Below, piece after piece: positions 48,788 to 58,821 of a stretch of 64,000 bases of DNA (the stretch's first letter is position 1; each line of letters starts with the position of its first letter). The stretch is from the NCBI GenBank assembly GCA_963713695.1, contig CAVQMU010000010.1:1-64000 (forward strand). The letters run 5' to 3'. The notes beneath the pieces were generated by a model. That model worked only from the letters and a program-made list of their open reading frames with translations. It was not told where the DNA came from and did not search any database. Source of the DNA: Rhodoblastus sp963713695. GTDB taxonomy: Bacteria > Pseudomonadota > Alphaproteobacteria > Rhizobiales > Beijerinckiaceae. The translations under genes were made by a program, and so were the position numbers.

Positions 48788-49483
48788 CTAGTCCTGCTTC
48801 TTCGCGAGCTTTTGCAGGCTTGCCATGTCGCGCACGACGACGCGCTGGCGCCCGCTTTCGACCACGCCGGCGTCCTCCCAGGCGCTGAGCGTGCGGCTGA
48901 CCGTATGCAAGGTCGTCCCGATCATTTCCGCGAGATCCTGCCGCGAGAGCGGGAAATCGATCAACAAGCCCTCATCGGTTTTCCGGCCGGCTTGCTGCGC
49001 CAGTTGCAGCACCGCGCCGGCGATACGCTGTTCGACCTGCTGCGTCGAGAGGTCCAGGATGCGCTTCTGCGAATCCTGCAAGCGCGCTCCAAGCGCCTGC
49101 ATTGTATTGACCGCCAGACCCGGATGACGCGCGAGCAGGTCGCTCCAGACGGAATTGGGCCACGCCAGTGCGAGGGAGTCGACGGCGGCCGTCGCCGTGC
49201 CTGGATAGGCTTCGACCTGGATGGCCATGGCGACGCCGAACATGTCGCCAGGCGCAATGAAACGCACCACCATCTGCTGTCCCTGCGGATTGAGGCGCGT
49301 CACGCGCAGGCGCCCGTGCAGCAGGAGAAAAAACCGGTCCGCATGTTCACCCTGGCGAAAGGCGGCCTCGCCCTTCGGCAGCCGCAGCGGCGCGGCCTGG
49401 GCCAGGACCTCGTCCAGGGCGTCCGGGCTCATGCCGGCAAAAGTCGGCGACCCCGCGATCAGCGACCGATCGAGCTGCGCCAT
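48788..49483 (-). CDS. Crp/Fnr-family regulator, probably NO-responsive (NnrR/Dnr-like)
   Basis: 231 residues from ATG 49483 (TTG just upstream also possible). N-terminal cyclic-nucleotide-type barrel (LRLPKGEAAFRQGEHADRFF), dimer helix, and C-terminal winged helix with the recognition region LSRQDLAEMIGTTLHTVSRTLSAWED. No cysteine is present, so it is not an oxygen-sensing Fe-S FNR. Its place between nirK-nirV-SCO and nnrS and the palindromes before both suggest an NnrR/Dnr type haem-based NO sensor; that assignment is inferred from context. Confidence 0.8.
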   Translation of the reverse strand: MAQLDRSLIAGSPTFAGMSPDALDEVLAQAAPLRLPKGEAAFRQGEHADRFFLLLHGRLRVTRLNPQGQQMVVRFIAPGDMFGVAMAIQVEAYPGTATAAVDSLALAWPNSVWSDLLARHPGLAVNTMQALGARLQDSQKRILDLSTQQVEQRIAGAVLQLAQQAGRKTDEGLLIDFPLSRQDLAEMIGTTLHTVSRTLSAWEDAGVVESGRQRVVVRDMASLQKLAKKQD

Positions 49484-49501
49484 CAATCACGTTCCTTTTC
49501 A

Positions 49502-49515
49502 TTGTCTTCGCGCAA
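49502..49515. promoter_or_regulatory. Candidate Crp/Fnr-type site before nnrS
   Basis: TTGTC-TTCG-CGCAA has the TTG-N8-CAA frame of the family, and its right half CGCAA equals that of the nirK site. It lies between the divergent regulator gene and nnrS. Confidence 0.45.
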
Positions 49516-49571
49516 GGTCGCGGCGTCAGGACTGGTTTAGCAAGAAATCAGCGCACCCCCAAGGAGCCATT

Positions 49572-50753
49572 ATGTCCGATCAGAAAAGCCGCCGCCTATA
49601 CGCCGGTCCAGCGGTCCTGAGCTTTGGCTTCCGGCCATTCTTTCTGGCCGGCGCGCTTTGGGCTTTTGTATCGGTCATGCTCTGGCTGCCGCAGTATTTT
49701 GGCGAACTGACGCTGAAAACCGCGTTCCAGCCGCTCGATTGGCATGCGCATGAAGCCTTGTTCGGCTATGTCGCCGCTATCGTCACCGGCTTCTTGCTGA
49801 CAGCGGTCCCCAACTGGACCGGTCGCCTGCCGTTGCAGGGGCGACCCCTGCTGTTCCTGCTCGCCGTCTGGCTGGCCGGACGTGTCGCCGTCGCACTTTC
49901 AGCCCATATTGGCTGGGCCTTGGCGGCGATTATCGATTGCGCTTTTCTCGCCCTCGTCTGCGCGGCCATCGCGCGCGAAATTCTCGCGGGCGAGAACTGG
50001 CGCAATCTCAAGGTCCTCGTTTTCGTCCTGCTCCTGTTCGCGGCGAATGTCGTCTTTCACGTCGAAGCGCATATGCAGGGCTCTGCGACCCATGGCCGGC
50101 GGTTTGGCATCGCCGCGGCCATCGCGCTGGTCATGCTGATCGGCGGCCGCGTCATTCCGAGTTTTACCCATTCCTATTTGGCGCGGCGCGGTCCCGGCCG
50201 TTTGCCGCAGACATTCGCCCGTTTCGACGGCGTCTGTATCGCGGCTTCCAGCGCGGCGCTCGCCGGGTGGATTGTCGCGCCAGCCAGTGAAGTCGTCGGC
50301 CTGCTTCTGATCGCCGCGGGTGTGCTCAATTTTGTCCGACTGGCCCGCTGGGCGGGAGACAGGGCTCTTGGCGAACCTCTGGCGCTGATCCTCCATCTCG
50401 CTTATCTCTTCGTGCCGATCGGCTTTGTGCTGAGCGGTTTGGCCGCCTGGGCGCCGGAGGTCCCGTTCAGCGCCGGCTTGCACGCCTGGACGGTCGGCGC
50501 CATCGGCGTGATGACCCTCGCCGTGATGACCCGCGCGAGTCTCGGCCATACGGGCCAGGCCCTGCACGCCGGCAAGGGCGCCCTGGCCATTTACGCCGCT
50601 GTCCTGTTGGCGGCCACAGCCCGGATTTTTGCGGCTCTGGCGCCGCAGTGGAGTTTTGTCCTGCTGCATATCGCCGCTTTCGCCTGGGGCCTGGCTTTTA
50701 TCGGCTTCGCTCTCGCTTACGGCGGCGACTTGCTCCGGCCACGTCGAAGCTGA
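49572..50753 (+). CDS. nnrS: NnrS family membrane protein
   Basis: 393 residues from ATG 49572, AAGGAG ribosome site, 12 predicted membrane helices. NnrS is a haem- and copper-containing protein that protects against nitrosative stress. Family marks are LSFGFRPFFLAGALWA, DWHAHEALFGYVAAIVTGFLLTAVPNWTGR (given in two parts: HAHEALFGY and AVPNWTGR), LIGGRVIPSFTHSYL and MTRASLGHTG. It lies in the NO module next to nirK. Confidence 0.94.
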   Translation: MSDQKSRRLYAGPAVLSFGFRPFFLAGALWAFVSVMLWLPQYFGELTLKTAFQPLDWHAHEALFGYVAAIVTGFLLTAVPNWTGRLPLQGRPLLFLLAVWLAGRVAVALSAHIGWALAAIIDCAFLALVCAAIAREILAGENWRNLKVLVFVLLLFAANVVFHVEAHMQGSATHGRRFGIAAAIALVMLIGGRVIPSFTHSYLARRGPGRLPQTFARFDGVCIAASSAALAGWIVAPASEVVGLLLIAAGVLNFVRLARWAGDRALGEPLALILHLAYLFVPIGFVLSGLAAWAPEVPFSAGLHAWTVGAIGVMTLAVMTRASLGHTGQALHAGKGALAIYAAVLLAATARIFAALAPQWSFVLLHIAAFAWGLAFIGFALAYGGDLLRPRRS

Positions 50754-50788
50754 CCGGTTTATCCCCCTTGGCGTCTTGCGAGGACCAA

Positions 50789-51214
50789 ATGAATTTGCCC
50801 CAGTTGCCGCTCGGCGTCGCCGTCATGGACGAAGACCATTTCGCGCTCGAACAAATGTTCTTTCGCACGTCCGAGGTTCAACAAGCTGACCTGCCAGCGC
50901 ACCTGGACGCGATCATCGAAGCGATCCGCGCGCATTTTGTGCGAGAGGAGGCGGAAATGGAGAAGGTCGGCGTACCGATCCTCCATTGCCACAAGGGCCA
51001 GCACGCCGCTTTGTTGCAAGAGGCCGAGGCTTTACGCGTATCGTTCTCGCGTTCCGACGGGCGCATTCAGCGCCATCTGATCTGCTTTACGCTGGCGCAA
51101 TTGGTCGCCAATCACATCGCCAGCGTCGATCAGATTTCCTCGAGCTTTTTCGACCAGAAAATTATTCATGCGGAGGAGGGCTGCTTCGGCGCCGCGCTGA
51201 CGAGCCTTTCCTGA
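50789..51214 (+). CDS. Hemerythrin-like di-iron protein
   Basis: 141 residues from ATG 50789. The four-helix hemerythrin ligand set is visible: His17 (DEDHFALE), His49 and Glu53 (AHFVREEAEM), His68 and His72 (HCHKGQH), and the final HIASVD. Members bind O2 or NO; several are tied to NO sensing or di-iron repair. It follows nnrS by 36 bp and is probably in the same operon. Confidence 0.85.
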   Translation: MNLPQLPLGVAVMDEDHFALEQMFFRTSEVQQADLPAHLDAIIEAIRAHFVREEAEMEKVGVPILHCHKGQHAALLQEAEALRVSFSRSDGRIQRHLICFTLAQLVANHIASVDQISSSFFDQKIIHAEEGCFGAALTSLS

Positions 51215-51285
51215 AAAAGCTTGTCAGCGGCCCATGATCCGAGGCGGTCCGGGGGAAATTTGCGCGCGACAATGACATAGTGAAT

Positions 51286-51300
51286 ATAGATCGCATCTAT
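51286..51300. promoter_or_regulatory. Palindrome before the PaaI-like gene
   Basis: ATAGAT-CGC-ATCTAT is a perfect 6+3+6 palindrome ending 23 bp before ATG 51324, in an AT-rich pocket. It could be an operator; the binding protein is not known. Confidence 0.4.
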
Positions 51301-51323
51301 TGCTTAGCCCAGGACGCAACATC

Positions 51324-51800
51324 ATGAGTTGTATTCCCGACCCACATTTTGTTGAACGCGTCCGCGCCAGTTTCGACCGGCAGAACGCAATGCGCCTGAT
51401 TCAAGCCACGTTGCCAGTCGTTGAGCATGGCCGAGCCGAAATCCATTTGCCGCACTGGCAAGGGGTCGAACAGCAACATGGCTTTGTGCATGGCGGCGTC
51501 GTCGGCATGATCGCGGATTCGGCTGCCGGCTACGCGGCCATGACGATGGTTCCTGCCAGCGATTCTGTTCTGACCGTGGAGTTCAAGCTGAACTTGATGG
51601 CGCCAGCCGACGGTGAAAAGCTCATCGCCAGAGGCCAAGTCGTTCGCTCCGGTCGCACGCTGATCGTCACCAAGGCAGAAGTTTTCGCCGTCAAGGACGG
51701 CAAGGAAGTCCTTTGCGCGCTCATGCAGCAAACGATCATCGTCATGCAAGGCAAGGCGGAAAAGCAGACCATGCAAGGCCTCGGCGACGGCTTGAGGTGA
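51324..51800 (+). CDS. PaaI-type hotdog thioesterase
   Basis: 158 residues from ATG 51324. Hotdog fold with the family signature VEQQHGFVHGGVVGMIADSAAGYAA (split as QQHGFVHGG and MIADSAAGYA), a central VEFKLNLMAPADGE strand and CALMQQTIIV at the end. Hydrolyses acyl-CoA or related thioesters. Such genes often sit beside nnrS and hemerythrin genes in alphaproteobacteria, but the link is unexplained. Confidence 0.85.
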   Translation: MSCIPDPHFVERVRASFDRQNAMRLIQATLPVVEHGRAEIHLPHWQGVEQQHGFVHGGVVGMIADSAAGYAAMTMVPASDSVLTVEFKLNLMAPADGEKLIARGQVVRSGRTLIVTKAEVFAVKDGKEVLCALMQQTIIVMQGKAEKQTMQGLGDGLR

Positions 51801-52140
51801 CGTTGCCAGCGTGACAACCGCAGCGCTGCAGTGGTCGGCGCAGGACAGACGGGGACCCGACCGATGCCAGAGCAGGGGGCGGATACCTCAATGTTACCGG
51901 AACCATTGTGGTGACAGCGCTCGACGGGATTGACGACTGCGCGGCATGTAAAACCTCCCGCCAAGCCTCAGTTAAATGAGTTTGGCGCACTGGCGGCCTA
52001 AACAGTCAGGCCCGGATGCTTTTGATTGACAAAAGGGAAGCACAAGTTAACAAATTGTACTGGTCCGGTGCATTGTAATCGATTGCGCCAAATCACTTTC
52101 CCGGGCATCGGCCGCTCTACGAGTTTGATCGGAGGCTCCA
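51801..52140. other. 340-bp gap before the giant secreted protein
   Basis: No gene seen. AT-rich part at 52017-52080 contains TTGATTGACAAAAG and GTTAACAAATTGTACT, which may be the promoter of the following gene. A GGAGGCT ribosome site lies at the right end. Confidence 0.4.
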
Positions 52141-55100
52141 GTGACGATCTATACAGGGACGACGACCGCCAGCGGCGTTTTCGATGGAACCGGAGCTCTA
52201 GCTGGCGACAACCAGAATGTCTCGATCAAAACGGTTTGGACCCTCAATGTTACTGTTGACTCGAGTGGTTACTATTCAGGCACGGAAGACGGGGCGGTGA
52301 CGGTCGTCTCGAGCTTGTCGGGCTATAGCGGCACGCTCGACATCGGATCGGGTCCGATCAGTGGATACCTCGGGCAGAGCAACTCGTTCTACGCCACTGG
52401 CCCGAACGGGGAAGACGAAAGCGGCGCTTTCACGCTTACCAGCGGGGCGACAACGGTCGCCGTCTCCGGCACGGTGTCGGCCGGCTACGATTTCACGGGA
52501 ACCCTGAATGACAGCGGGACCTTGACTTCGGGAGGCGGGGGCGGCGGGGGAGGCACGCCGGATTTGGTTGTGTCCAGCATCAGCGTCAACACAGCCGGCA
52601 CAACCCAATACGGTCAGTTTAACGTTTCTGTCACAGTCGCGAATCAAGGCAACGGGACGGCGGCAGCGTCCTCAGTTGGTGTTTACGCATCGGCCAGCTC
52701 CGTATTCAATGCCTCGACCGCACAATTCTATGGGAATAGAAATATACCAGCTTTGCCGAGCGGGTCTGGCGCTAATACAACTAGTTTTACTGTTAATGAT
52801 CTGAACATAGCTAATCCGGCAGCGGGTACTTATTATATTTTCGCTGTCGCCAACGCTGGGCGGACGATTACAGAGTCGAATTACGCTAACGACGTCTCGA
52901 GTGGCGCCCAGCTCGTCGTTCCTGCCCTCGCGCCGCCAGACCTTGTCGCAACAGTCACGGAGGCGGACGCATCCTCTTACGGGAACACGGGTAATTTTAC
53001 CTTGACCGGGAACGTCGCCAATCAAGGCGCTGGAGCCGCAACCGCGTCGACAGTCGGAATTTACGTGTCAAACAGCCCCACGTTCGACACGTCGACAGCG
53101 GTTTTGGCCGGGACCGAGAGCATTCCGGCCCTGGCTGCCGGCGCCAATTCAAGTTTCAGCGCGTCATTCAGCATTCCCGCGTCATTTACGGGAGGCCCCT
53201 ACTTTGTTTTCGCGGTCGCCAACTCAAACCGTGCGGTCACGAAGTCAGATTACGCCAACAACGCTTCCAGCGGCGACGAGTTGACGCTGGGATTGTTCAC
53301 GACCGGCGCGGACAGCGTCGATTTCGACGCGCTGAACTCCAGCCAAATTCAGGCGATCATAGCCGGCGCCGACAAATATGACGGGCTTGGCGGCAATGAC
53401 CAGGTCTGGCTCCCCAGCGAAGCCGATGAGACCAAAAGCCTCGGGGACGGGGAAACGCTTAACTGGCACGACAGCCTGAATTCGCTGTTCCACACGGATT
53501 CGCTGGCCGGCCAGAGTTACACCGTCAATGGCAGCGACGGCGATTATTGGATCAACTGCGGCGCCGGCAACGACACGATCAATATTTCCAATCCAGACCC
53601 CAACGTCCACACGAGCTACAACACCATCGTCGGCGGTTCGGGCGATGACGTCGTCAATATTTCCGGGTGTAACGGCAACAATGTCGTCACTGCGGGAACC
53701 GGCCCGCTGACGCTCAACATCAACGGAACCGGCGACAACATGCTGCAGGTGGAAGGCGCCGCGCCGCCTGTAGTCTCCGGCGCTATCTCGACCACGCTGA
53801 ACACGAATTACGCCAATCTCGGCTCCTTTACGTTCGAGTTCTTGCTGGACGCTACCGATACTTTCAATGGGACGCTGTCGGGCGACGGCGACTTCAATGT
53901 CAAATATGGCCACCTGATCATGCAGAACGCGCAGGGCGGCTTTACGGGCGACACTTTCATCGACCAGGCGACGCTGGAACTCGTCACGCCGCAATCGGTC
54001 GGCAGTGGCCCCATCAGTTTTGCAGGCAGCCTCTCCGGCAGCGTGTTGCAGATTGACGGCACGACGATGCCGACGAACGTCATCCGCGGCTTTACCACGG
54101 CCGAACGGCAAACGATCGATCTGCGGGGAGTCGGATTTTCCGTCTTCAGCGACGAGAGCCTGCTCGCCGGCAACGTCCTGCAAATTCGTGCATCCGGCCA
54201 AGCAGGAGGGGGCGTTGCGCAACCGCGCATCGTTTTGGCCGGCGGCGGAACGACGCCCGTGACCTACTCGAATTACGATTTGTATCTCGATCCTGCCGTC
54301 GATTACGCGGGGCTGGACTTCGTGCTGTCTGCCGATGGCGAGGGCGGGACGAACATCAATCTTTACGCGGCGGGCGCGGCTGTCACCGATAATGGATCCG
54401 GATATGACGTCACCTTTCGCGATCCTTCTGGAGATCTCGCCAACCTCGAGGATACCGGGACCAGTTGGGATCAGGTGAGCGGCTCCGACGGAACTCGTCG
54501 ATCTCTACTATGCGCAATCCACCGTGGCCGGCGGCGGCGACACGGTCGATTTCGTCGGCGGCGTCAATTCGGCGAGCCTCAGCGACACCGGCGGCGACTG
54601 GGACTGGGTTAACGGCTCGAATGGCGCAGTCTATCTGAACAGCGCGCAGGCGGCGATCCAGGGCGGCGGCAATTTGATCTCTTTCGCCAGCGGTTCGAGC
54701 AATGCGGCGAGCCTCTACAATACTGGCGGCAATTGGGATCGGGTCTATCCCACCAGTGGGGCCGTCAACCTTTATGGCGCGCAAGCCGCGATCTATGGCG
54801 GCGGCAAGATCATCAATTTTTCGGGCGGCTCCGGCAATGCTGTAAGTCTCTATAACACTGGCGGGAATTGGGACTGGGTCTATGGCTCCAACGGGTCGGT
54901 CTACCTGAACAGCGCGCAGGCCGCGGTCCAGGGCGGCGGCGACGCCATCGCCTTCAGCAGCGGTTCGAACAACGACTTGGCCCTCTACTATAGCCAGGGG
55001 AACTGGGACACCGTCTATGCGGCCGGCGGAACAGTCTATTTGACTGGCGCGCAGGCTGCGATTTATGGCGGCGGCGAAAAGGTCTATTTCGCCGGCGGTT

Positions 55101-55765
55101 CCGGCAATGCTGCGAGCCTTTACAATACGAGTGGAAGCTGGGACTGGGTTTATGGCTCGAAGGGCGTCATTTACCTGAACAGCGCGCAGGCGGCGATCCA
55201 GGGCGGCGGCGACGCCGTCTATTTCGCCAGCGGTTCGGGCCTGGCTGTGAGCCTTTATGGCTCCTACGGAAACTGGGACTGGATCAACGGCTCGAACGGC
55301 GCGATCAGCCTCAACAATGCGCAAACCGTCGTCTCGGGCGGCGGCGACAAGATCACGCTCGACGGCAATTCCAGCGACGCTGTGGCCCTTTACAGTACTA
55401 ATGGAAACTGGGATTCGGTCGGCGGATCGAACGGCGCGATTTACATCAACAACGCCCAGGCCTCGGTCAGCGGGACGGGCGACACTTTGGACATGTACGG
55501 CTGGGACGTGCTGTCGCTGTTTGGAACGTCCGACGCATTGGTCTTTCAACCCGCCATTGGCGTGAATTATGTCAATGGCTTTGGGTCGACGGACAGGATC
55601 CAGTTCAGCAAATCCGATTTCGCAAGCTGGTCCGTGCTGTCGAATTCGAGCCACATGTCTCAGTCCGGCGCGAATACGGTGATCTCGCTCGATGGTTCAG
55701 ACACGGTCACCCTGACCAATGTAGCGATGACGAGCCTGAGTTCGTCGCAGTTCAAGTTCGTGTGA
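52141..55765 (+). pseudogene. Giant CARDB/repeat protein, probably type I-secreted, frameshifted
   Basis: From GTG 52141 about 1208 codons in all. No signal peptide. Residues 1-135 are a Thr/Gly-rich domain, then a poly-Gly linker, two CARDB adhesion domains (PDLVVSSISVNTAG and PDLVATVTEADASS, about 140-390), an RTX-like stretch (GAGNDTINIS, GGSGDDVVNIS), and a beta-helix part (about 540-770). Near 54490 the frame shifts; repaired it reads GSDG-ELVDLYYAQSTVAGGG. Then come eight 45-residue repeats built on GNWDWVYGSNG and YLNSAQAAIQGGG, alternating NSAQ and GAQ forms. The end DTVTLTNVAMTSLSSSQFKFV, given as DTVTLTNVAM and SSQFKFV, resembles type I secretion signals. The lesion may be an assembly indel. 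Confidence 0.75.
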
Positions 55766-55822
55766 CCAAGTGCTTGACCAAGTGCTTGGAACACAGTTGC
55801 CGCGATTTCAGAATGCGGCGTG

Positions 55823-56305
55823 CTAGGATATTGAGATGATATCAAGCGTTTGACCGGGTGCGCCAACTTCATCGCCAACAGCTTTGTTCATCAGAAGCCT
55901 CGCCACTGGCGATACGAAGGAAATAGAGCCGGACTTGGGCTCCGCTTCGTCCTCGCCGACGATACGATATTTCTGCACGCGCCCATCCTCGCGTCTGAAC
56001 GTCACCGTGCTTCCAAAGGCAACGGTTTCGGTCGAAACGGGATCGGCGATGACTTGAGCGGTGCGAATTCGCGCCACAAAGTAGCGGATATCGCGCAGGG
56101 GAATTGCTGCTTGCCGCCGTCGTTCATTCACATCCTCGATCTTCTGCGCCGTGTCATACGCCTCGCGAGCCTGTTCGAGTTGAAGTTCAAGAGCTTTCAG
56201 TCCCGTTCGCGTAACGAGGTTCGGATGAGATGAAATTGGGCGGTCGGGGAGCAAAGTCTCCGCCGCTGTTTCCGCACTGTCTTCCTTGGTGAAGGCGACG
56301 CTCAA
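55823..56305 (-). CDS. GreA/GreB-family transcription factor
   Basis: 160 residues from TTG 56305, chosen because GGAGCT lies just ahead and family similarity begins with SVAFTKEDSAETAAE. An N-terminal coiled coil (LKALELQLEQAREAYDTAQK) precedes the C-terminal FKBP-like domain: TVAFGSTVTFRREDGR, YRIVGEDEAEPKSGSIS and PVARLLMNKAVGDEV. Such proteins bind the RNA polymerase secondary channel to rescue stalled complexes. The longer frame to 56449 is not used. Confidence 0.85.
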   Translation of the reverse strand: MSVAFTKEDSAETAAETLLPDRPISSHPNLVTRTGLKALELQLEQAREAYDTAQKIEDVNERRRQAAIPLRDIRYFVARIRTAQVIADPVSTETVAFGSTVTFRREDGRVQKYRIVGEDEAEPKSGSISFVSPVARLLMNKAVGDEVGAPGQTLDIISIS

Positions 56306-56378
56306 CTTAGCTCCTTTCAAGCCAGACAGGTGTCTCGCCTCGTCAGCGCCCCGCCGAAATAGAGAAATCCGATTTTCT

Positions 56379-58346
56379 TCATCCAGACAATCTATAGATT
56401 GCCGACGCGGTTTGCGATCCGCAAAGTGCACGATGGGCCACGACAACATTTTGCCGAATCTGATTGGGGTGGCGTTGCCGCCGCCGCCAATGTTTCAGCC
56501 GAGTTTTGCGCCACTGGCTGTTCAGGAAAACTTCGAGGCCGTCAGCGGCGCCGCCTTCAAGCGCCTGGACGCGGCGGCGCAGCTCTTCCTTTTCGAGACG
56601 GCTCCATTTGTCGGCCGCGAGTGCTGCAAGTCTTGCGAGGACTTCGCGTTCGTCCTCGTTGAGGTTTGCGCCGGAGGCATGGGGGCCATAGAGCGCCAGA
56701 GCGAAACAATCGAAGCGGTCGGCGACCGGAATCGCCAGCACGGGCTGCGCCAGGCCGGGGGGAAATTCTTTGCCCGCGACGTCGGGCGTGAGGTCAAACG
56801 CGCGCAGGTTGCGCCATTGTTTTACCAGGGGGTCTTCAATCGCAAAGCTCCCGGCGCCATTCTCGTTCCAGCCGACGCCCGACGCGAGGAGAAATCGCGT
56901 CTCCTCCTTTCGGAAAATTGAGGCGGAGGCGAGTTTCAGCTTATTTGCCGCGCCTTCCGCTAGAAGCATCTCGATTGTTGCCAAATCCGGGGCCCTCAGA
57001 ACCTCGGAGCCGAGTTCGACGCCGGCGCGGGCGGCGGCGCGGTGGAAAAAACGATCGGCGTGATGGGTTGCCAATTCGTGCAGGCGAGAGATGACAAACA
57101 ACGCCAGCGTGCCGACGAGCAGCCAGACCCAGCCCGGCAGCGTCAGACTTTCCTTGATGCCTTCGCTGGCGTGGGTGAATTGTTCATGCGCGAACAAGGT
57201 TGGCGCGCTGAGCAGCAGGCCGAGGATGGTGACGCGACGCAGTGGAATGGAAACGCTGACGACCAGCGGACGCCGCAGGGCCTCGAAAACGAAAAGGCAG
57301 AGGATTCCGTTGACGAGGCGCAGGAGGTCCCAGAATTCGTCGGGCGGCGGCGGTTCGCCGAACAACGCGTCGAGCAGCGTCGTTTGCTGGGCGAGGTCGG
57401 CCACGGTCAGGCTGGGCAGGCCGATCAGGCAGCCCCAGATCACCCAGCGCAGCCGCTGCCGGTCGGCCGGCGGCTGTTGGTCGCGACGCGCCAGCAGCAG
57501 GACCAAGGCGCAGGCGGCGACGGCGAACCCGCTTAAAAGACCTGCACGCAGAAAAAACTCAGCTGGAAAGCCAAAGGCGTTGGCGGCGCCGAGCGCCAAT
57601 AGCAGCGCCAGCAGCAAGGCGAGCGCGGGCAGGGCCTTTTCCACCTTGAGCCAGCGCGGCTCGGTCATGTCTCCCGGCGCGCGCAGGGCGAAGAGCAGGA
57701 AGCCGGCCAGGCCCGCGCCCTGTGCGAGCGCGCCCAGGAGGTGCTGGGCCAGCAGCGCCGCCGGCATGGTCTGCAGCCAGGCGTAATATTGATAGGACTG
57801 GCCGGGATTGAACCAGATCACATAGAGGAAAAAGCCCCAGGTCATTCGGCAAAAGGTCATTCGGCTGCGGGCAGGCCTCGTCCAGACTAGCCAGGCGGCG
57901 GCGAGAATGACGAGAACGCCGGCGATTTCATCGAGCGCCAGCGTCGTGGAGATCCACCAGGAAAAGGGCCGCGCCCTGGCGACCAGCGCTATCTCCCGCT
58001 CTCCATGGCTTTCGTCGGCCTTCAGCGCGACGGAGCCATCGCGGCCGGACTCGACAAGCTGCAATTGCCCGAGCACGGCGAGCGCCGTCGCGCAGAGCTT
58101 CGTGTTGAGAGGTATGCAGCGCATTTTCGAAAGGTCGAGCCGGTCTCCGTGGCGAAGCCCCGCCTGCCAAGCTGGGAAATCCGCTTCGTGCGCAAAAGGA
58201 CCGAGCGCATCGGTGACGAGTCCATCGCCGTCGGCGTTGAAGCCGAATGATCCGAGCGGCCGTCCGAGCCGCCAGAAATCGGGAACGATCATGGCCAAAG
58301 CCCAGACCGTCAGCAGGACGAGGAGGATGCGGTCCTTGCGCGCCAT
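56379..58346 (-). CDS. Multi-pass membrane protein with C-terminal GAF domain
   Basis: 655 residues from ATG 58346 (GGAGGG ribosome site); an in-frame start at 58373 is less likely. One N-terminal helix (about 5-22), a periplasmic domain of about 110 residues with a PDZ-like GLRHGDRLDLSKM, then eight or nine helices (about 130-430), and a cytoplasmic GAF-like domain (about 455-610: VLAIPVADRFDCFALALYGPH). The C-terminus is basic. This layout fits a signal-receiving protein without an output domain. No firm family name can be given. Confidence 0.65.
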   Translation of the reverse strand: MARKDRILLVLLTVWALAMIVPDFWRLGRPLGSFGFNADGDGLVTDALGPFAHEADFPAWQAGLRHGDRLDLSKMRCIPLNTKLCATALAVLGQLQLVESGRDGSVALKADESHGEREIALVARARPFSWWISTTLALDEIAGVLVILAAAWLVWTRPARSRMTFCRMTWGFFLYVIWFNPGQSYQYYAWLQTMPAALLAQHLLGALAQGAGLAGFLLFALRAPGDMTEPRWLKVEKALPALALLLALLLALGAANAFGFPAEFFLRAGLLSGFAVAACALVLLLARRDQQPPADRQRLRWVIWGCLIGLPSLTVADLAQQTTLLDALFGEPPPPDEFWDLLRLVNGILCLFVFEALRRPLVVSVSIPLRRVTILGLLLSAPTLFAHEQFTHASEGIKESLTLPGWVWLLVGTLALFVISRLHELATHHADRFFHRAAARAGVELGSEVLRAPDLATIEMLLAEGAANKLKLASASIFRKEETRFLLASGVGWNENGAGSFAIEDPLVKQWRNLRAFDLTPDVAGKEFPPGLAQPVLAIPVADRFDCFALALYGPHASGANLNEDEREVLARLAALAADKWSRLEKEELRRRVQALEGGAADGLEVFLNSQWRKTRLKHWRRRQRHPNQIRQNVVVAHRALCGSQTASAIYRLSG

Positions 58347-58464
58347 GCGGCCCTCCGGCCTTGAGCCCGGCATGAAGCCTTAACGCTCTCGCGGCGCATC
58401 GGGTTCGGCCGTCTCGATTTTCCGCCCGCGCATCCCCAGATAGTGTACAGGTCATTTTTCAATC

Positions 58465-58821
58465 GTGGATATTCAATTGGCTCATCGAGACAAGTTCGGC
58501 CGTCCGACTTTCGGGCGCAAATGGGTTCGGCGGGATGCGGCGGAGGCGGCGCCGCTGCGGCTTCCCATCACCCTGCCGCTGGCCCTGCGTCGTGAGGACG
58601 GATATTTCGTCATCCTTGACGGCGCCGGGCGCGACGTCGCATCGGTCGATTTCGAGGAAAACGAAGGCGAGCGTCAGAAACTGCGGCTGTTCTCGCAAGA
58701 CGAGGCGCGCGAGATCGCCCTGACCATCGCACGGCTGCTTACGGACGCCGAGAGCCGGCCGGCGGGGACGAACTCGACAATCATACCGCTTGACGAACTC
58801 AACGCCGAGAATGACGAATAG
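58465..58821 (+). CDS. Hypothetical protein
   Basis: 118 residues from GTG 58465. Mixed alpha/beta with PITLPLALRREDGYFVILD and RLFSQDEAREIALTIARLL; C-terminus acidic. No family recognised. The 3' end overlaps the LOG-family gene by 11 bp, so the two are co-transcribed. Confidence 0.5.
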   Translation: MDIQLAHRDKFGRPTFGRKWVRRDAAEAAPLRLPITLPLALRREDGYFVILDGAGRDVASVDFEENEGERQKLRLFSQDEAREIALTIARLLTDAESRPAGTNSTIIPLDELNAENDE

